Positions 1 through 5,285 of a stretch of 5,285 nt of DNA are shown in pieces. The notes below the pieces were generated by a model, which was given only the letters and a program-made list of their open reading frames with translations, did not search any database and was not told the origin of the DNA. The position numbers and the translations under genes are program-made. Each line of letters starts with the position of its first letter. The first letter of the stretch is position 1. Origin of the DNA: Thermococcus sp. (lineage in GTDB: Archaea; Methanobacteriota_B; Thermococci; Thermococcales; Thermococcaceae); contig JALTMZ010000103.1 of the NCBI GenBank assembly GCA_027001105.1, forward strand, positions 1-5,285, given 5' to 3'.

Positions 1-34
1 CTTCTATCATTTGTATGGCATGTTTTTTGACTAA

Positions 35-50
35 CGAAAACTTTATATTA
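35..50 (+). promoter_or_regulatory. BRE/TATA promoter of the stomatin-NfeD operon
   Basis: A purine-rich BRE-like stretch (cgaaaa, 35-40) is followed by an AT-only TATA-like box (tttatatta, 42-50). Archaeal transcription normally starts about 25 bp downstream of the TATA centre, which would be near 70 and give a leader of about 25 nt before the ATG at 96. A second AT-rich element (gtttaaaa, 68-75) is too close to the start codon to serve as the TATA box. The start point is inferred, not seen. Confidence 0.65.
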
Positions 51-83
51 AGTTCTCACTGATAAAAGTTTAAAACGCTACAT

Positions 84-90
84 GGAGGTG
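84..90 (+). promoter_or_regulatory. Shine-Dalgarno site of the stomatin gene
   Basis: GGAGGTG is a long match to the archaeal anti-Shine-Dalgarno sequence and ends 5 nt before the ATG at 96. It fixes the stomatin start and sets the spacing standard used for the other genes in this window. Confidence 0.8.
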
Positions 91-95
91 TAGTA

Positions 96-1055
96 ATGCC
101 GGCGACTTTTGCCCTTGTAATATTGGGTGTATTCCTCTTGCTGATGCTTGTTTTGAGCGTTAAAGTTATCAGACCATATCAGAAAGGTCTGGTCGAAAGG
201 CTTGGAAAGTTCAACAGAATCTTAGAGCCTGGAATTCACTTTATTATACCCTTTATGGAAAGAGTAAGGATAATAGACATGAGAGAGCACGTCATTGATG
301 TTCCACCTCAAGAGGTTATCTGTAAAGATAACGTCGTTGTTACAGTTGATGCTGTTGTGTATTATCAGATATTGGATCCGGTAAAAGCTGCATACAACGT
401 CAGCGATTTTCTCTTAGCTATCATTAAACTTGCACAAACGAACTTGAGAGCAATAATTGGTGAGATGGAGCTTGATGAGACGCTAAGTGGAAGAGATATC
501 ATAAATGCTCGCTTGAGAGAAGAGTTAGACAAAATCACTGACCGCTGGGGTGTAAAGATTACAAGGGTTGAAATTCAAAGAATTGATCCACCGCGGGACA
601 TACAGGAGGCGATGGCCAAGCAAATGACTGCTGAGAGAGAAAAGAGAGCAATGATTTTGATAGCTGAAGGTAAGAAGGAGAGCGCAATCAAGCAAGCTGA
701 GGGTGAAAAACAGGCAAGAATTTTGAGAGCGGAAGGTATAAAGCAGGAGCAAATCCTTATTGCTGAAGGTCAGGCCGAAGCTATAAAGAAAGTTCTTGAG
801 GCATTGAAATTGGCTGATGAGAAGTATCTGACACTTCAATACATTGAAAAGCTACCAGAACTGGCTAAATACGGTAACCTAATAGTCCCATACGACACAG
901 AAGCGTTAATCGGCCTATTAAGACTCCTTCAAAAAGTCAGCAAAACAAAGCTACCAGAGCCAAAAGAGAATCCACCTGGAGGTTCATCAAAGAATTCTCC
1001 AGCAGAAACAGAAAATGATAAAAATGCGGAGAAGCTAAAGAAAATCTGGGAGTGA
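96..1055 (+). CDS. Stomatin/prohibitin (SPFH) family membrane protein
   Basis: This 319-residue protein is a prokaryotic stomatin, expected to form membrane-bound oligomers that organise or regulate other membrane proteins and proteases. A hydrophobic N-terminal segment (about residues 4-22) acts as the membrane anchor. It is followed by an SPFH domain (about 23-178) with the typical early block VERLGKF...EPGIHFIIPF and later VTVDAVVYYQI. A charged coiled coil follows, containing five 11-residue units beginning AEG/AER at 179-233. Then come a hydrophobic region around 265-283 and a polar Pro/Ser/Asn/Lys tail. The next gene is a short NfeD protein, 6 bp downstream, so the two are almost certainly co-transcribed. 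This arrangement resembles the Pyrococcus horikoshii PH0470/PH0471 pair rather than PH1511/PH1510, where NfeD carries a serine protease domain (comparison from memory). The family is certain; the cellular role is not. Confidence 0.93.
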   Translation: MPATFALVILGVFLLLMLVLSVKVIRPYQKGLVERLGKFNRILEPGIHFIIPFMERVRIIDMREHVIDVPPQEVICKDNVVVTVDAVVYYQILDPVKAAYNVSDFLLAIIKLAQTNLRAIIGEMELDETLSGRDIINARLREELDKITDRWGVKITRVEIQRIDPPRDIQEAMAKQMTAEREKRAMILIAEGKKESAIKQAEGEKQARILRAEGIKQEQILIAEGQAEAIKKVLEALKLADEKYLTLQYIEKLPELAKYGNLIVPYDTEALIGLLRLLQKVSKTKLPEPKENPPGGSSKNSPAETENDKNAEKLKKIWE

Positions 1056-1056
1056 T
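1048..1056 (+). promoter_or_regulatory. Shine-Dalgarno site of nfeD, overlapping the stomatin stop
   Basis: The string gggagtgat spans the last stomatin codons and its TGA (1053-1055). It resembles GGAGGTGAT with a gap. It lies at normal spacing (7 nt after GTG) from the ATG at 1062, and 4 nt from the alternative GTG at 1059. This suggests translational coupling to the stomatin gene. Confidence 0.5.
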
Positions 1057-1061
1057 ATGTG

Positions 1062-1475
1062 ATGGATTATTTCCCCATTTTACTTTTAATTTTAGGCTTG
1101 CTGATCATAGTCCTTGATATGATGGTTGCAGCGTTTATAACACCGATTGGAATAGCCTTTGCTGTTCTTGGGCTGTTGCTTGGATTTGGTGTGAATTTTA
1201 ACGTTGCGTTTGTGCTATCCTTGATATCTGCAGTTATCAGCTATCAGCTTTTTGCACGGCTAATCAAGAAAGAAACCGTTGATATTGGAAAGCCCAAATA
1301 CACCTTTGAGCTTAAAGGCAAAAAGGGGAAGGTAAAAAGGATCAAAGGGAATGAAGTCTGGGTCGAGCTTGAGGGCGAAGAATGGATTGCCAAGCCCCTC
1401 GATGATGTTAAAGAGGGAGACGAAGTTGTTGTGGTTGATGTTGATGGTGTAAAACTGATTGTTCGCAAGGCTTGA
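1062..1475 (+). CDS. Short NfeD-family membrane protein (no protease domain)
   Basis: This is a 137-residue protein of the short NfeD class. Three hydrophobic helices (about residues 4-26, 28-44 and 48-66) are followed by a C-terminal soluble domain (about 80-137) that matches the NfeD OB-fold. Visible marks are GKKGKV, then GEEWIA (105-110), then a Val-rich strand and a final hydrophobic strand before the end. The N-terminal ClpP-like serine protease region found in long NfeD proteins is absent. NfeD proteins are typically encoded beside stomatins and are thought to bind them through the OB-fold domain, so this is the likely partner of the upstream gene. GTG at 1059 immediately precedes ATG 1062 and would add one residue. 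I chose the ATG because its Shine-Dalgarno spacing matches the other genes here. Confidence 0.9.
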   Translation: MDYFPILLLILGLLIIVLDMMVAAFITPIGIAFAVLGLLLGFGVNFNVAFVLSLISAVISYQLFARLIKKETVDIGKPKYTFELKGKKGKVKRIKGNEVWVELEGEEWIAKPLDDVKEGDEVVVVDVDGVKLIVRKA

Positions 1476-1480
1476 TTAGG

Positions 1481-1488
1481 TTTTTAAG
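1481..1488 (+). promoter_or_regulatory. Candidate TATA box for the DUF424-NMD3 operon
   Basis: tttttaag starts 5 bp after the NfeD stop. Counting about 25 bp from its centre puts the transcript start near the A at 1508, giving a leader of about 15 nt before ATG 1524. The flanking gattagg is a mediocre BRE. Read-through from the stomatin operon is a possible alternative. Confidence 0.45.
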
Positions 1489-1497
1489 TCCAATATC

Positions 1498-1507
1498 TCT
1501 TTTTTCT
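1498..1507 (+). terminator. T-run, possible terminator of the stomatin-NfeD operon
   Basis: The pyrimidine-only stretch tctttttttct-like region contains a six-T run at 1500-1505. Archaeal RNA polymerase terminates at such T tracts without needing a hairpin. It lies between the NfeD stop and the next start, but also within the inferred promoter-to-start region of DUF424, so its role is uncertain. Confidence 0.3.
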
Positions 1508-1510
1508 ATT

Positions 1511-1518
1511 AAAGGTGG
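1511..1518 (+). promoter_or_regulatory. Shine-Dalgarno site deciding the DUF424 start
   Basis: aaaggtgg lies 5 nt before ATG 1524. The in-frame GTG at 1515 is part of this ribosome binding site and has no site of its own, so it should not be taken as the start codon. Confidence 0.75.
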
Positions 1519-1523
1519 CTCAA

Positions 1524-1826
1524 ATGAAAATATATGTGAAAGTGTATCGCGTTCAAGGTGAGGTTTTACTGGCGGCATGTGATGAGGAATTAATGGGGAA
1601 AACATTCAGAGAAGGTGAGCTTAAATTGGAGGTTAAAGAGAGATTTTACAAAGGCGAGCTTAGAGATGTTGAAGATTTAGAAAAATTGCTGGAAGAGGCG
1701 ACAATAGCGAACTTAGTTGGAGAGAGATGTGTTGGTAAGGCAATTGAGCTTGGCTACATTGATAAAGATAGAGTGCTCTACATTCAGGGGGTTCCTCATG
1801 CACAGATGGCTAAAATGCTATGGTGA
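1524..1826 (+). CDS. DUF424 family protein
   Basis: This 100-residue protein matches the archaeal DUF424 family throughout. Family-typical blocks are the CDEELMGK segment (19-26), a following strand region ending in FYKGE (41-45), ANLVGE (62-67), and the C-terminal GVPHAQ (89-94) with an invariant-looking Pro-His pair. No signal peptide or membrane segment is visible, so it is cytoplasmic. Its biochemical function is not established. The NMD3 gene begins 21 bp after its stop on the same strand, which suggests co-transcription and a link to ribosomes or translation; that link is inference from context. ATG 1524 is chosen over GTG 1515 because the latter falls within the ribosome binding site. 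The length is normal for the family. Confidence 0.9.
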   Translation: MKIYVKVYRVQGEVLLAACDEELMGKTFREGELKLEVKERFYKGELRDVEDLEKLLEEATIANLVGERCVGKAIELGYIDKDRVLYIQGVPHAQMAKMLW

Positions 1827-1835
1827 GACTTCTAA

Positions 1836-1843
1836 GGGGTGAG
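1836..1843 (+). promoter_or_regulatory. Shine-Dalgarno site deciding the NMD3 start
   Basis: ggggtgag lies just upstream of ATG 1848, with GGTG ending 6 nt before it. An in-frame GTG at 1839 overlaps this site and would add three residues (M-R-I). It is rejected as the start because the site itself would be consumed. Confidence 0.75.
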
Positions 1844-1847
1844 AATT

Positions 1848-3008
1848 ATGAGTGAACGCTTCTGTTATAGATGCGGAATAAGCGAGAGTGAGGGAGGGCC
1901 TTTAATAGATGGACTCTGTCAGGTCTGTTTTAGAAAAGAGAATCCGGTATTGGTAATGGAGGATGAGATCAACACTGAACTATGCCAGAACTGTGGGAGC
2001 TACAAGAAGAAAGGGGTGTGGGTGGATCCGCAAAATTACGAGCTCGACCAGCTGATATTTGAAGTTGCTGAAAATGCCCTCCTTGAAAATATAACTTTAG
2101 ATGAACGCGTCAGAGAAATCAGGATTGTGTCAAGGGAGGAGCTTAATGAAATTGAAGAGCTTCCAGTTGGAGTTGCATACCTAAGTTATGGACCAGTTAA
2201 CTGGCACATTGACTATTTCCCAGCTATTGTGATTTATGAAATTGAAATTAAAGCTCGCATACATGAACTCCAAAGAGAACTGCATAATGAAAAGAAAACT
2301 ATCACAGTTTATGTGAGGCAAACAGTCTGTCCAAGATGTCAAAAGTTTCTCGGAGGATACTTCGAGGCTATTTTGCAAGTTAGGGCCGAGGATAGGCAGC
2401 TGACTGAGGAGGAAAAAGATGAAATTGTGAAGCTTGTTCAAGAAAAGGTGGACGAGATAATGAAGAGAGACAGAATGGGATTCATTCAGGACACGGTTGA
2501 GCTTGAGGAAGGTATTGATTTTTACATGGGCTCTACAAGATCGGCAAGAAAGCTTGCTCAAGCGATAAGGGACAGATATGGGGGGACAATAAGTGAAGCT
2601 TACGAGCTTGTAGGTCTCGATAGACAAACAAGCAAAGAAGTTTATAGGACGAGTGTAAGTGTCAGGCTTCCTAAGTTTAGGAAAGGAGACATCGTCAGTG
2701 ACAAGAATGGGAACATATATCGTGTTGAAGAAGTCAACGGAAAGGGAATGAACCTTACAAACCTATCAACGCATGAGAGCGAACACAAAGACTGGAAGAC
2801 TATAAAGAGAGAAAGGGTAGAGTTAGTTGAACACGAGAGAAAGGAAGCCATGCTTACAAGCTTAACCCCCAAAGAAGCTCAGTTTATGGATATGGAGAGC
2901 TATGAGACGTTTGAAATCGAAAGACCAGAGATTGACTTAAAAGAAGGGGAGATTTATAGGCTTGTAAAAATTAAAGGCAAATATTACATTGAGAGTAAAA
3001 AGGGATGA
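1848..3008 (+). CDS. nmd3: Archaeal NMD3-family ribosome-associated protein
   Basis: This 386-residue protein is an archaeal homologue of eukaryotic NMD3, the adaptor bound to the 60S subunit during late maturation and export. Four CxxC pairs (Cys6/9, 24/27, 46/49, 161/164) form the expected zinc-binding N-terminal part, with a region of about 110 residues between the third and fourth pairs as in eukaryotic relatives. Residues about 222-275, starting GIDFYMGS and including S-V-S-V-R-L-P, align by eye with the core of the eukaryotic eIF5A-like region. An SH3-like stretch (KGDIV...IYRVEEV, 279-296) and a charged C-terminal part follow. Archaea have no nuclear envelope, so an export role cannot apply; large-subunit assembly or quality control is the reasonable inference. 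It is the second gene of an apparent operon with DUF424. Confidence 0.92.
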   Translation: MSERFCYRCGISESEGGPLIDGLCQVCFRKENPVLVMEDEINTELCQNCGSYKKKGVWVDPQNYELDQLIFEVAENALLENITLDERVREIRIVSREELNEIEELPVGVAYLSYGPVNWHIDYFPAIVIYEIEIKARIHELQRELHNEKKTITVYVRQTVCPRCQKFLGGYFEAILQVRAEDRQLTEEEKDEIVKLVQEKVDEIMKRDRMGFIQDTVELEEGIDFYMGSTRSARKLAQAIRDRYGGTISEAYELVGLDRQTSKEVYRTSVSVRLPKFRKGDIVSDKNGNIYRVEEVNGKGMNLTNLSTHESEHKDWKTIKRERVELVEHERKEAMLTSLTPKEAQFMDMESYETFEIERPEIDLKEGEIYRLVKIKGKYYIESKKG

Positions 3009-3018
3009 TTTCACAACG

Positions 3019-3026
3019 TTTATAAT
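3019..3026 (+). promoter_or_regulatory. TATA box of the DUF1464 gene
   Basis: tttataat, preceded by acaacg as a weak BRE, sits in the 50-bp gap after NMD3. A start about 25 bp downstream would fall near 3047, giving a leader of about 10-12 nt. DUF1464 is therefore probably transcribed separately from NMD3. Confidence 0.6.
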
Positions 3027-3034
3027 CTCTACAC

Positions 3035-3047
3035 TTTCTCTTTTTCT
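3035..3047 (+). terminator. Pyrimidine/T-rich tract, possible terminator of the DUF424-NMD3 operon
   Basis: A run of T and C only (ttctctttttctt) with five consecutive T at 3041-3045 follows the NMD3 stop. It fits an archaeal T-tract terminator, but it also occupies the initiation region of the downstream promoter, where pyrimidine-rich DNA is common. Confidence 0.35.
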
Positions 3048-3048
3048 T

Positions 3049-3055
3049 GGGTGAT
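3049..3055 (+). promoter_or_regulatory. Shine-Dalgarno site deciding the DUF1464 start
   Basis: gggtgat is a good anti-Shine-Dalgarno match, with GGTG ending 5 nt before ATG 3059. The in-frame TTG at 3047 shares its G with this site and sits at or before the inferred transcript start, so the longer frame is not the gene start. Confidence 0.75.
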
Positions 3056-3058
3056 AAA

Positions 3059-4126
3059 ATGAGGGTTATAGGCGTTGATCCTGGAACAAGGAGCTTTGAT
3101 GTTATTGGTCTCAAGGATGGAAAGATAAAGCTTGACTTAAGCTTTCCAAGCGAAGTTGTTGCCGAAGAACCGAGTAAAATTGTAAAAGCCATTGAAGGAT
3201 TCGATGCCGATCTTATAATTGGCCCTTCCGGCTACGGAATTCCGGTGAAGCACATCAGAGAGCTAACCGAGAGAGACAGATTTGAGATGACCCTCGTTAG
3301 GGAAGAGGAGATGAAGCAAATTCCTGTTTTAATTGGCCTTCAGAAAATGGTCAACGAGATGAAAGAAAAAGATATGAATGTTTGGTTTATTCCTGGGATA
3401 ATACACCTTCCAACGGTGCCCGAATTTAGGAAATACAACAAGATTGACATGGGAACTGCGGATAAAATGGCGATAACTGTTTTAGCAATCTACGATCAGG
3501 CTAAGCGCCTGGGCATTCCCTATGAAGAGGTTTCATTCGCTCTGCTTGAGGTTGGCTTTGGCTACAACTTTGCTGGGGCGGTTGACGGAGGAAAGATAGT
3601 CGATGGAATTGGCGGGACTATCTTCCCCGGACCAGCATTTGTCAACAGCGGTGCTCTGGACGGGGAGGTCGCCTATCTGGTTGGTGAGATAAAGAAGTGG
3701 CACCTCTTTTACGGAGGGGCTTCAATAATAGCAGCTGGTGAGGTTTTATCTCCAGAAGAGTTCGCCAAGCGCTTGGATGAGGAAAGCTTTGCAAAAGCAT
3801 GGGAGGCGATGAAAGACGGCTTTGTAAAAGCCATAGCGAGTGAATTGGCAGTTATTGAAAAGCCGAAAGAGATAATCCTCTCCGGAAGACTCATGCGCAT
3901 CAGAGAGCTCAGAGAAGACGTTAAAGATCTCTTCGAGGAAAAGTTTGGTTTACCTGTGGTTAAGCAGAGTGGTTTGGAAGGAAAAGCCAAAGAAGCTGCC
4001 CAGGGAAGTGCAATAATCGGCGATGGCCTCTTGGGAGGTCAGTTTAAGGATTTAGTTGAGCATGTTGAGATTAGAAAAGCCAGAGGGAGTGTTTTAGATT
4101 ATGTTAAGTTTCCTCTGAGCCTTTAG
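3059..4126 (+). CDS. DUF1464 family protein, predicted ASKHA-fold kinase
   Basis: This 355-residue protein belongs to the archaeal DUF1464 family, which has been listed as a predicted butyrate kinase. The sequence supports an acetate kinase/Hsp70/actin-type fold. The N-terminal V-I-G-V-D-P-G-T (residues 3-10) is the phosphate-1 loop. IDMGTADK (129-136) and EVGFGYN (164-170) followed by a Gly-rich segment make up the middle and phosphate-2 region. LSGR (274-277) resembles the adenosine motif, and a late Ala/Gly-rich segment (AAQGSAIIGDGLLGG) closes the second lobe. ATP binding is therefore likely. The acyl substrate is an old genome-based guess that nothing here confirms; no phosphotransacylase gene is adjacent. 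It is apparently a single-gene unit with its own promoter, starting at ATG 3059. It is cytoplasmic, with no membrane segment. Confidence 0.88.
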   Translation: MRVIGVDPGTRSFDVIGLKDGKIKLDLSFPSEVVAEEPSKIVKAIEGFDADLIIGPSGYGIPVKHIRELTERDRFEMTLVREEEMKQIPVLIGLQKMVNEMKEKDMNVWFIPGIIHLPTVPEFRKYNKIDMGTADKMAITVLAIYDQAKRLGIPYEEVSFALLEVGFGYNFAGAVDGGKIVDGIGGTIFPGPAFVNSGALDGEVAYLVGEIKKWHLFYGGASIIAAGEVLSPEEFAKRLDEESFAKAWEAMKDGFVKAIASELAVIEKPKEIILSGRLMRIRELREDVKDLFEEKFGLPVVKQSGLEGKAKEAAQGSAIIGDGLLGGQFKDLVEHVEIRKARGSVLDYVKFPLSL

Positions 4127-4141
4127 CTTTTCCACATTTTT
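4127..4141 (+). terminator. T-rich end of the DUF1464 transcript
   Basis: Two T tracts (four T at 4128-4131, five T at 4137-4141) begin immediately after the DUF1464 TAG stop and lie upstream of the next TATA box. This is the usual appearance of a Thermococcales gene end. No hairpin is evident. Confidence 0.45.
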
Positions 4142-4151
4142 GTCCGCCAAC

Positions 4152-4160
4152 TTTTTTAAA
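4152..4160 (+). promoter_or_regulatory. TATA box of the CoA-disulfide/sulfur reductase gene
   Basis: ttttttaaa is a TATA-like box placed so that a start about 25 bp on falls near 4180, leaving a leader of about 14 nt that begins around the ribosome binding site. The bases just upstream (cgccaac) are a poor match to a purine-rich BRE. The SurR-type operator overlaps its downstream end. Confidence 0.6.
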
Positions 4161-4175
4161 CCTTTGGTTTTGAAC
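4159..4175 (-). promoter_or_regulatory. SurR-type sulfur-response operator
   Basis: On the + strand the site reads AAC (4159-4161), 5 nt, GTT (4167-4169), 3 nt, AAC (4173-4175). Its reverse complement is GTT-n3-AAC-n5-GTT, the extended recognition sequence described for SurR, the redox-switched sulfur regulator of Thermococcales. The core GTT-n3-AAC (4167-4175) is palindromic and extends to GGTT-TTG-AACC. A further near half-site, GTG instead of GTT, follows at the same n5 distance (4181-4183). The site overlaps the end of the TATA box and lies before the inferred transcript start, a position expected to block initiation. Repression without sulfur and release when SurR is oxidised is the inferred behaviour. 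Confidence 0.75.
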
Positions 4176-4182
4176 CTTTGGT
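4159..4182. repeat. Tandem 10-bp direct repeat in the operator region
   Basis: aacctttggt occurs at 4159-4168 and again at 4173-4182, an exact repeat with a 14-bp period. Each copy is itself a partial palindrome (AACC-TTT-GGT), so the region contains a ladder of alternating AAC and GTT half-sites. It is best read as the internal structure of the SurR-type operator. Confidence 0.8.
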
Positions 4183-4187
4183 GGTGA
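4180..4187 (+). promoter_or_regulatory. Shine-Dalgarno site of the CoA-disulfide/sulfur reductase gene
   Basis: ggtggtga carries two overlapping GGTG units; the second (4183-4186) ends 7 nt before ATG 4194. It overlaps the last operator half-site. Confidence 0.65.
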
Positions 4188-4193
4188 AGAAAA

Positions 4194-5285
4194 ATGAGTA
4201 GGAAAGTTGTTATCATCGGCGGTGGAGCTGCTGGAATGAGTGCCGCTTCAAGAGTCAAGCGTTTAAAGCCCGACTGGGATGTTAAAGTCTTTGAGGCAAC
4301 TGAGTGGGTAAGTCATGCCCCTTGTGGAGTTCCTTACGTTGTTGAAGGAATTTCTCCAAAAGAAAAACTGATGCACTATCCCCCAGAATTCTTCAGAAAG
4401 AAGAGAGGAATTGATCTGCACTTAAATGCTAAAGTTGTGGAAGTTGAGCAAGGACAAATTAGGGTTCAGGAAAAAGATGGTGAGCATAAATATGAGTGGG
4501 ACTACTTGGTTTTTGCCAACGGCGCTTCACCAAAACTTCCACCAATTGAAGGGGTTGACTTAAGAGGAGTTTTTACGGCAGATTTGCCTCCCGATGCAGT
4601 TGCGATAAGGGAGTATATGCAGAAATACGATGTTAAAGATGTTGTTGTAATTGGAACTGGATACATAGCACTGGAAATGGCCGAGGCGTTTGTAGCTCAA
4701 GGAAAGAGTGTAACGCTTATTGGGAGAAGTGGGAGGGTTCTAAGAAAAAGTTATGATAAAGAGATCACAGACATAGTCGAGGCAAAGCTTAGGGAGCACC
4801 TTAACTTACGTTTGCAAGAGCTGACGATTAGAATCGAGGGAAAAGAAAGGGTTGAAAAAGTCGTTACTGATGCAAATGAGTACAAAGCTGATTTAGTTGT
4901 GATAGCAACGGGAATAAAGCCAAATATTGAGCTGGCAAGGCAGCTTGGCGTTAGAATTGGAGAAACTGGCGCAATATGGACCAATGAAAAGATGCAGACA
5001 AGCATTGAGAATGTTTATGCGGCTGGAGATGTTGCTGAAACAAGGCATTTAATTACTGGAAGGAGGGTCTGGGTTCCTTTAGCTCCTCCAGGAAATAAGA
5101 TGGGGTATGTTGCCGGTAGCAACATAGCAGGAAAAGAAATTCGTTTTCCTGGTGTATTGGGAACTTCAATAACGAAGTTCATGGACTTGGAAATCGGGAA
5201 GACGGGTTTAACTGAAAGCGAGGCATTGAAAGAGGGCTATGATGTTAAAACAGCGTTCATTGAAGCAAGAACAAAGCCCCACTAC
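4194..5285 (+). CDS. nsr: CoA-disulfide reductase / CoA-dependent NAD(P)H sulfur reductase (3' partial)
   Basis: The first 364 codons of an FAD-dependent pyridine nucleotide-disulfide oxidoreductase are present and the frame is open at the window end. Relatives are about 440-450 residues, so roughly 80 are missing, largely the C-terminal dimerisation domain. Seen here are the FAD-binding GGGAAG (9-14), the single redox Cys44 in SHAPCGVPY, the NAD(P)H-binding GTGYIALE (154-161) and the second FAD motif YAAGD (275-279). A lone cysteine rather than CxxxxC is the hallmark of CoA-disulfide reductases. In Pyrococcus furiosus a member of this family (PF1186, Nsr) reduces elemental sulfur with NAD(P)H in a CoA-dependent way, while P. 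horikoshii PH0572 is described as a CoA-disulfide reductase. The SurR-type operator upstream favours the sulfur role. NADH oxidase activity is an alternative label for paralogues. The symbol nsr is tentative. Confidence 0.9.
   Translation, partial: MSRKVVIIGGGAAGMSAASRVKRLKPDWDVKVFEATEWVSHAPCGVPYVVEGISPKEKLMHYPPEFFRKKRGIDLHLNAKVVEVEQGQIRVQEKDGEHKYEWDYLVFANGASPKLPPIEGVDLRGVFTADLPPDAVAIREYMQKYDVKDVVVIGTGYIALEMAEAFVAQGKSVTLIGRSGRVLRKSYDKEITDIVEAKLREHLNLRLQELTIRIEGKERVEKVVTDANEYKADLVVIATGIKPNIELARQLGVRIGETGAIWTNEKMQTSIENVYAAGDVAETRHLITGRRVWVPLAPPGNKMGYVAGSNIAGKEIRFPGVLGTSITKFMDLEIGKTGLTESEALKEGYDVKTAFIEARTKPHY

Noticed and set aside
1..34. Possible tail of an upstream gene (short frames ending at TGA 28-30 or TAA 32-34) or a T-run terminator at 23-28
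   Set aside because: Ten or fewer codons are visible, with no recognisable protein sequence. The T-run could belong to either strand, so nothing can be assigned.
2193..2204. Perfect 12-bp palindrome ccagttaactgg
   Set aside because: It lies within the NMD3 coding region, where the codons explain it. It does not have the SurR GTT-n3-AAC spacing and there is no nearby promoter.
2181..2627. A 148-codon open frame on the minus strand inside NMD3
   Set aside because: It is antisense to a well-conserved gene, its translation resembles no family I know, and it has no promoter or ribosome binding site. Other minus-strand frames (525-839, 1244-1468, 1408-1605, 2642-2872, 2971-3192, 3709-3990, 4751-5005) were dismissed for the same reasons.
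3004..3061. Possible C/D box guide RNA in the NMD3-DUF1464 gap
   Set aside because: A gatgat string near the NMD3 stop is only an imperfect C box and no CTGA D box follows. The gap is explained by a promoter and a ribosome binding site.
3127..3145. 7-bp inverted repeat aaagctt / aagcttt with a 5-nt spacer
   Set aside because: It sits in the DUF1464 coding region, encodes ordinary residues, and is AT-rich enough to be chance. No T-run follows it.

Overview
The window looks like chromosomal DNA of a hyperthermophilic euryarchaeon of the order Thermococcales (Thermococcus or Pyrococcus), moderately AT-rich by eye. The evidence is the gene content (archaeal NMD3, DUF424 and DUF1464 proteins, a stomatin/short-NfeD pair, a CoA-disulfide-reductase-type flavoenzyme), archaeal TATA-type promoters, GGTG-centred Shine-Dalgarno sites close to the start codons, short gaps, T-run gene ends and a sulfur-response operator of the SurR type. 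I cannot name the species.

Layout, all on the + strand: (1) a promoter at about 35-50 drives a two-gene operon, an SPFH/stomatin membrane protein (96-1055) and a short NfeD protein (1062-1475). They probably act together in the membrane. (2) A short gap with a second candidate promoter leads to a DUF424 protein (1524-1826) and, 21 bp later, an archaeal NMD3 (1848-3008), which together look like a ribosome/translation operon. (3) A third promoter in a 50-bp gap drives a DUF1464 protein (3059-4126), an ASKHA-fold predicted kinase of unknown substrate. (4) A 67-bp gap holds a T-rich gene end, a TATA box and a strong match to the SurR operator. It precedes a CoA-disulfide reductase / CoA-dependent NAD(P)H sulfur reductase gene (4194 onward) cut by the window end at codon 364.

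Several genes have a GTG or TTG triplet upstream of the ATG that would give a longer reading frame. In DUF424, NMD3 and DUF1464 these triplets lie inside or overlap the Shine-Dalgarno sequence, so the downstream ATG is preferred.

The genes are mostly conserved core or housekeeping genes of the order. I see no mobile element, CRISPR array, tRNA or rRNA, and no clear new multi-gene system. The most informative non-coding signal is the SurR-type operator at 4159-4175. The least understood genes are DUF424 with its NMD3 neighbour, and DUF1464.
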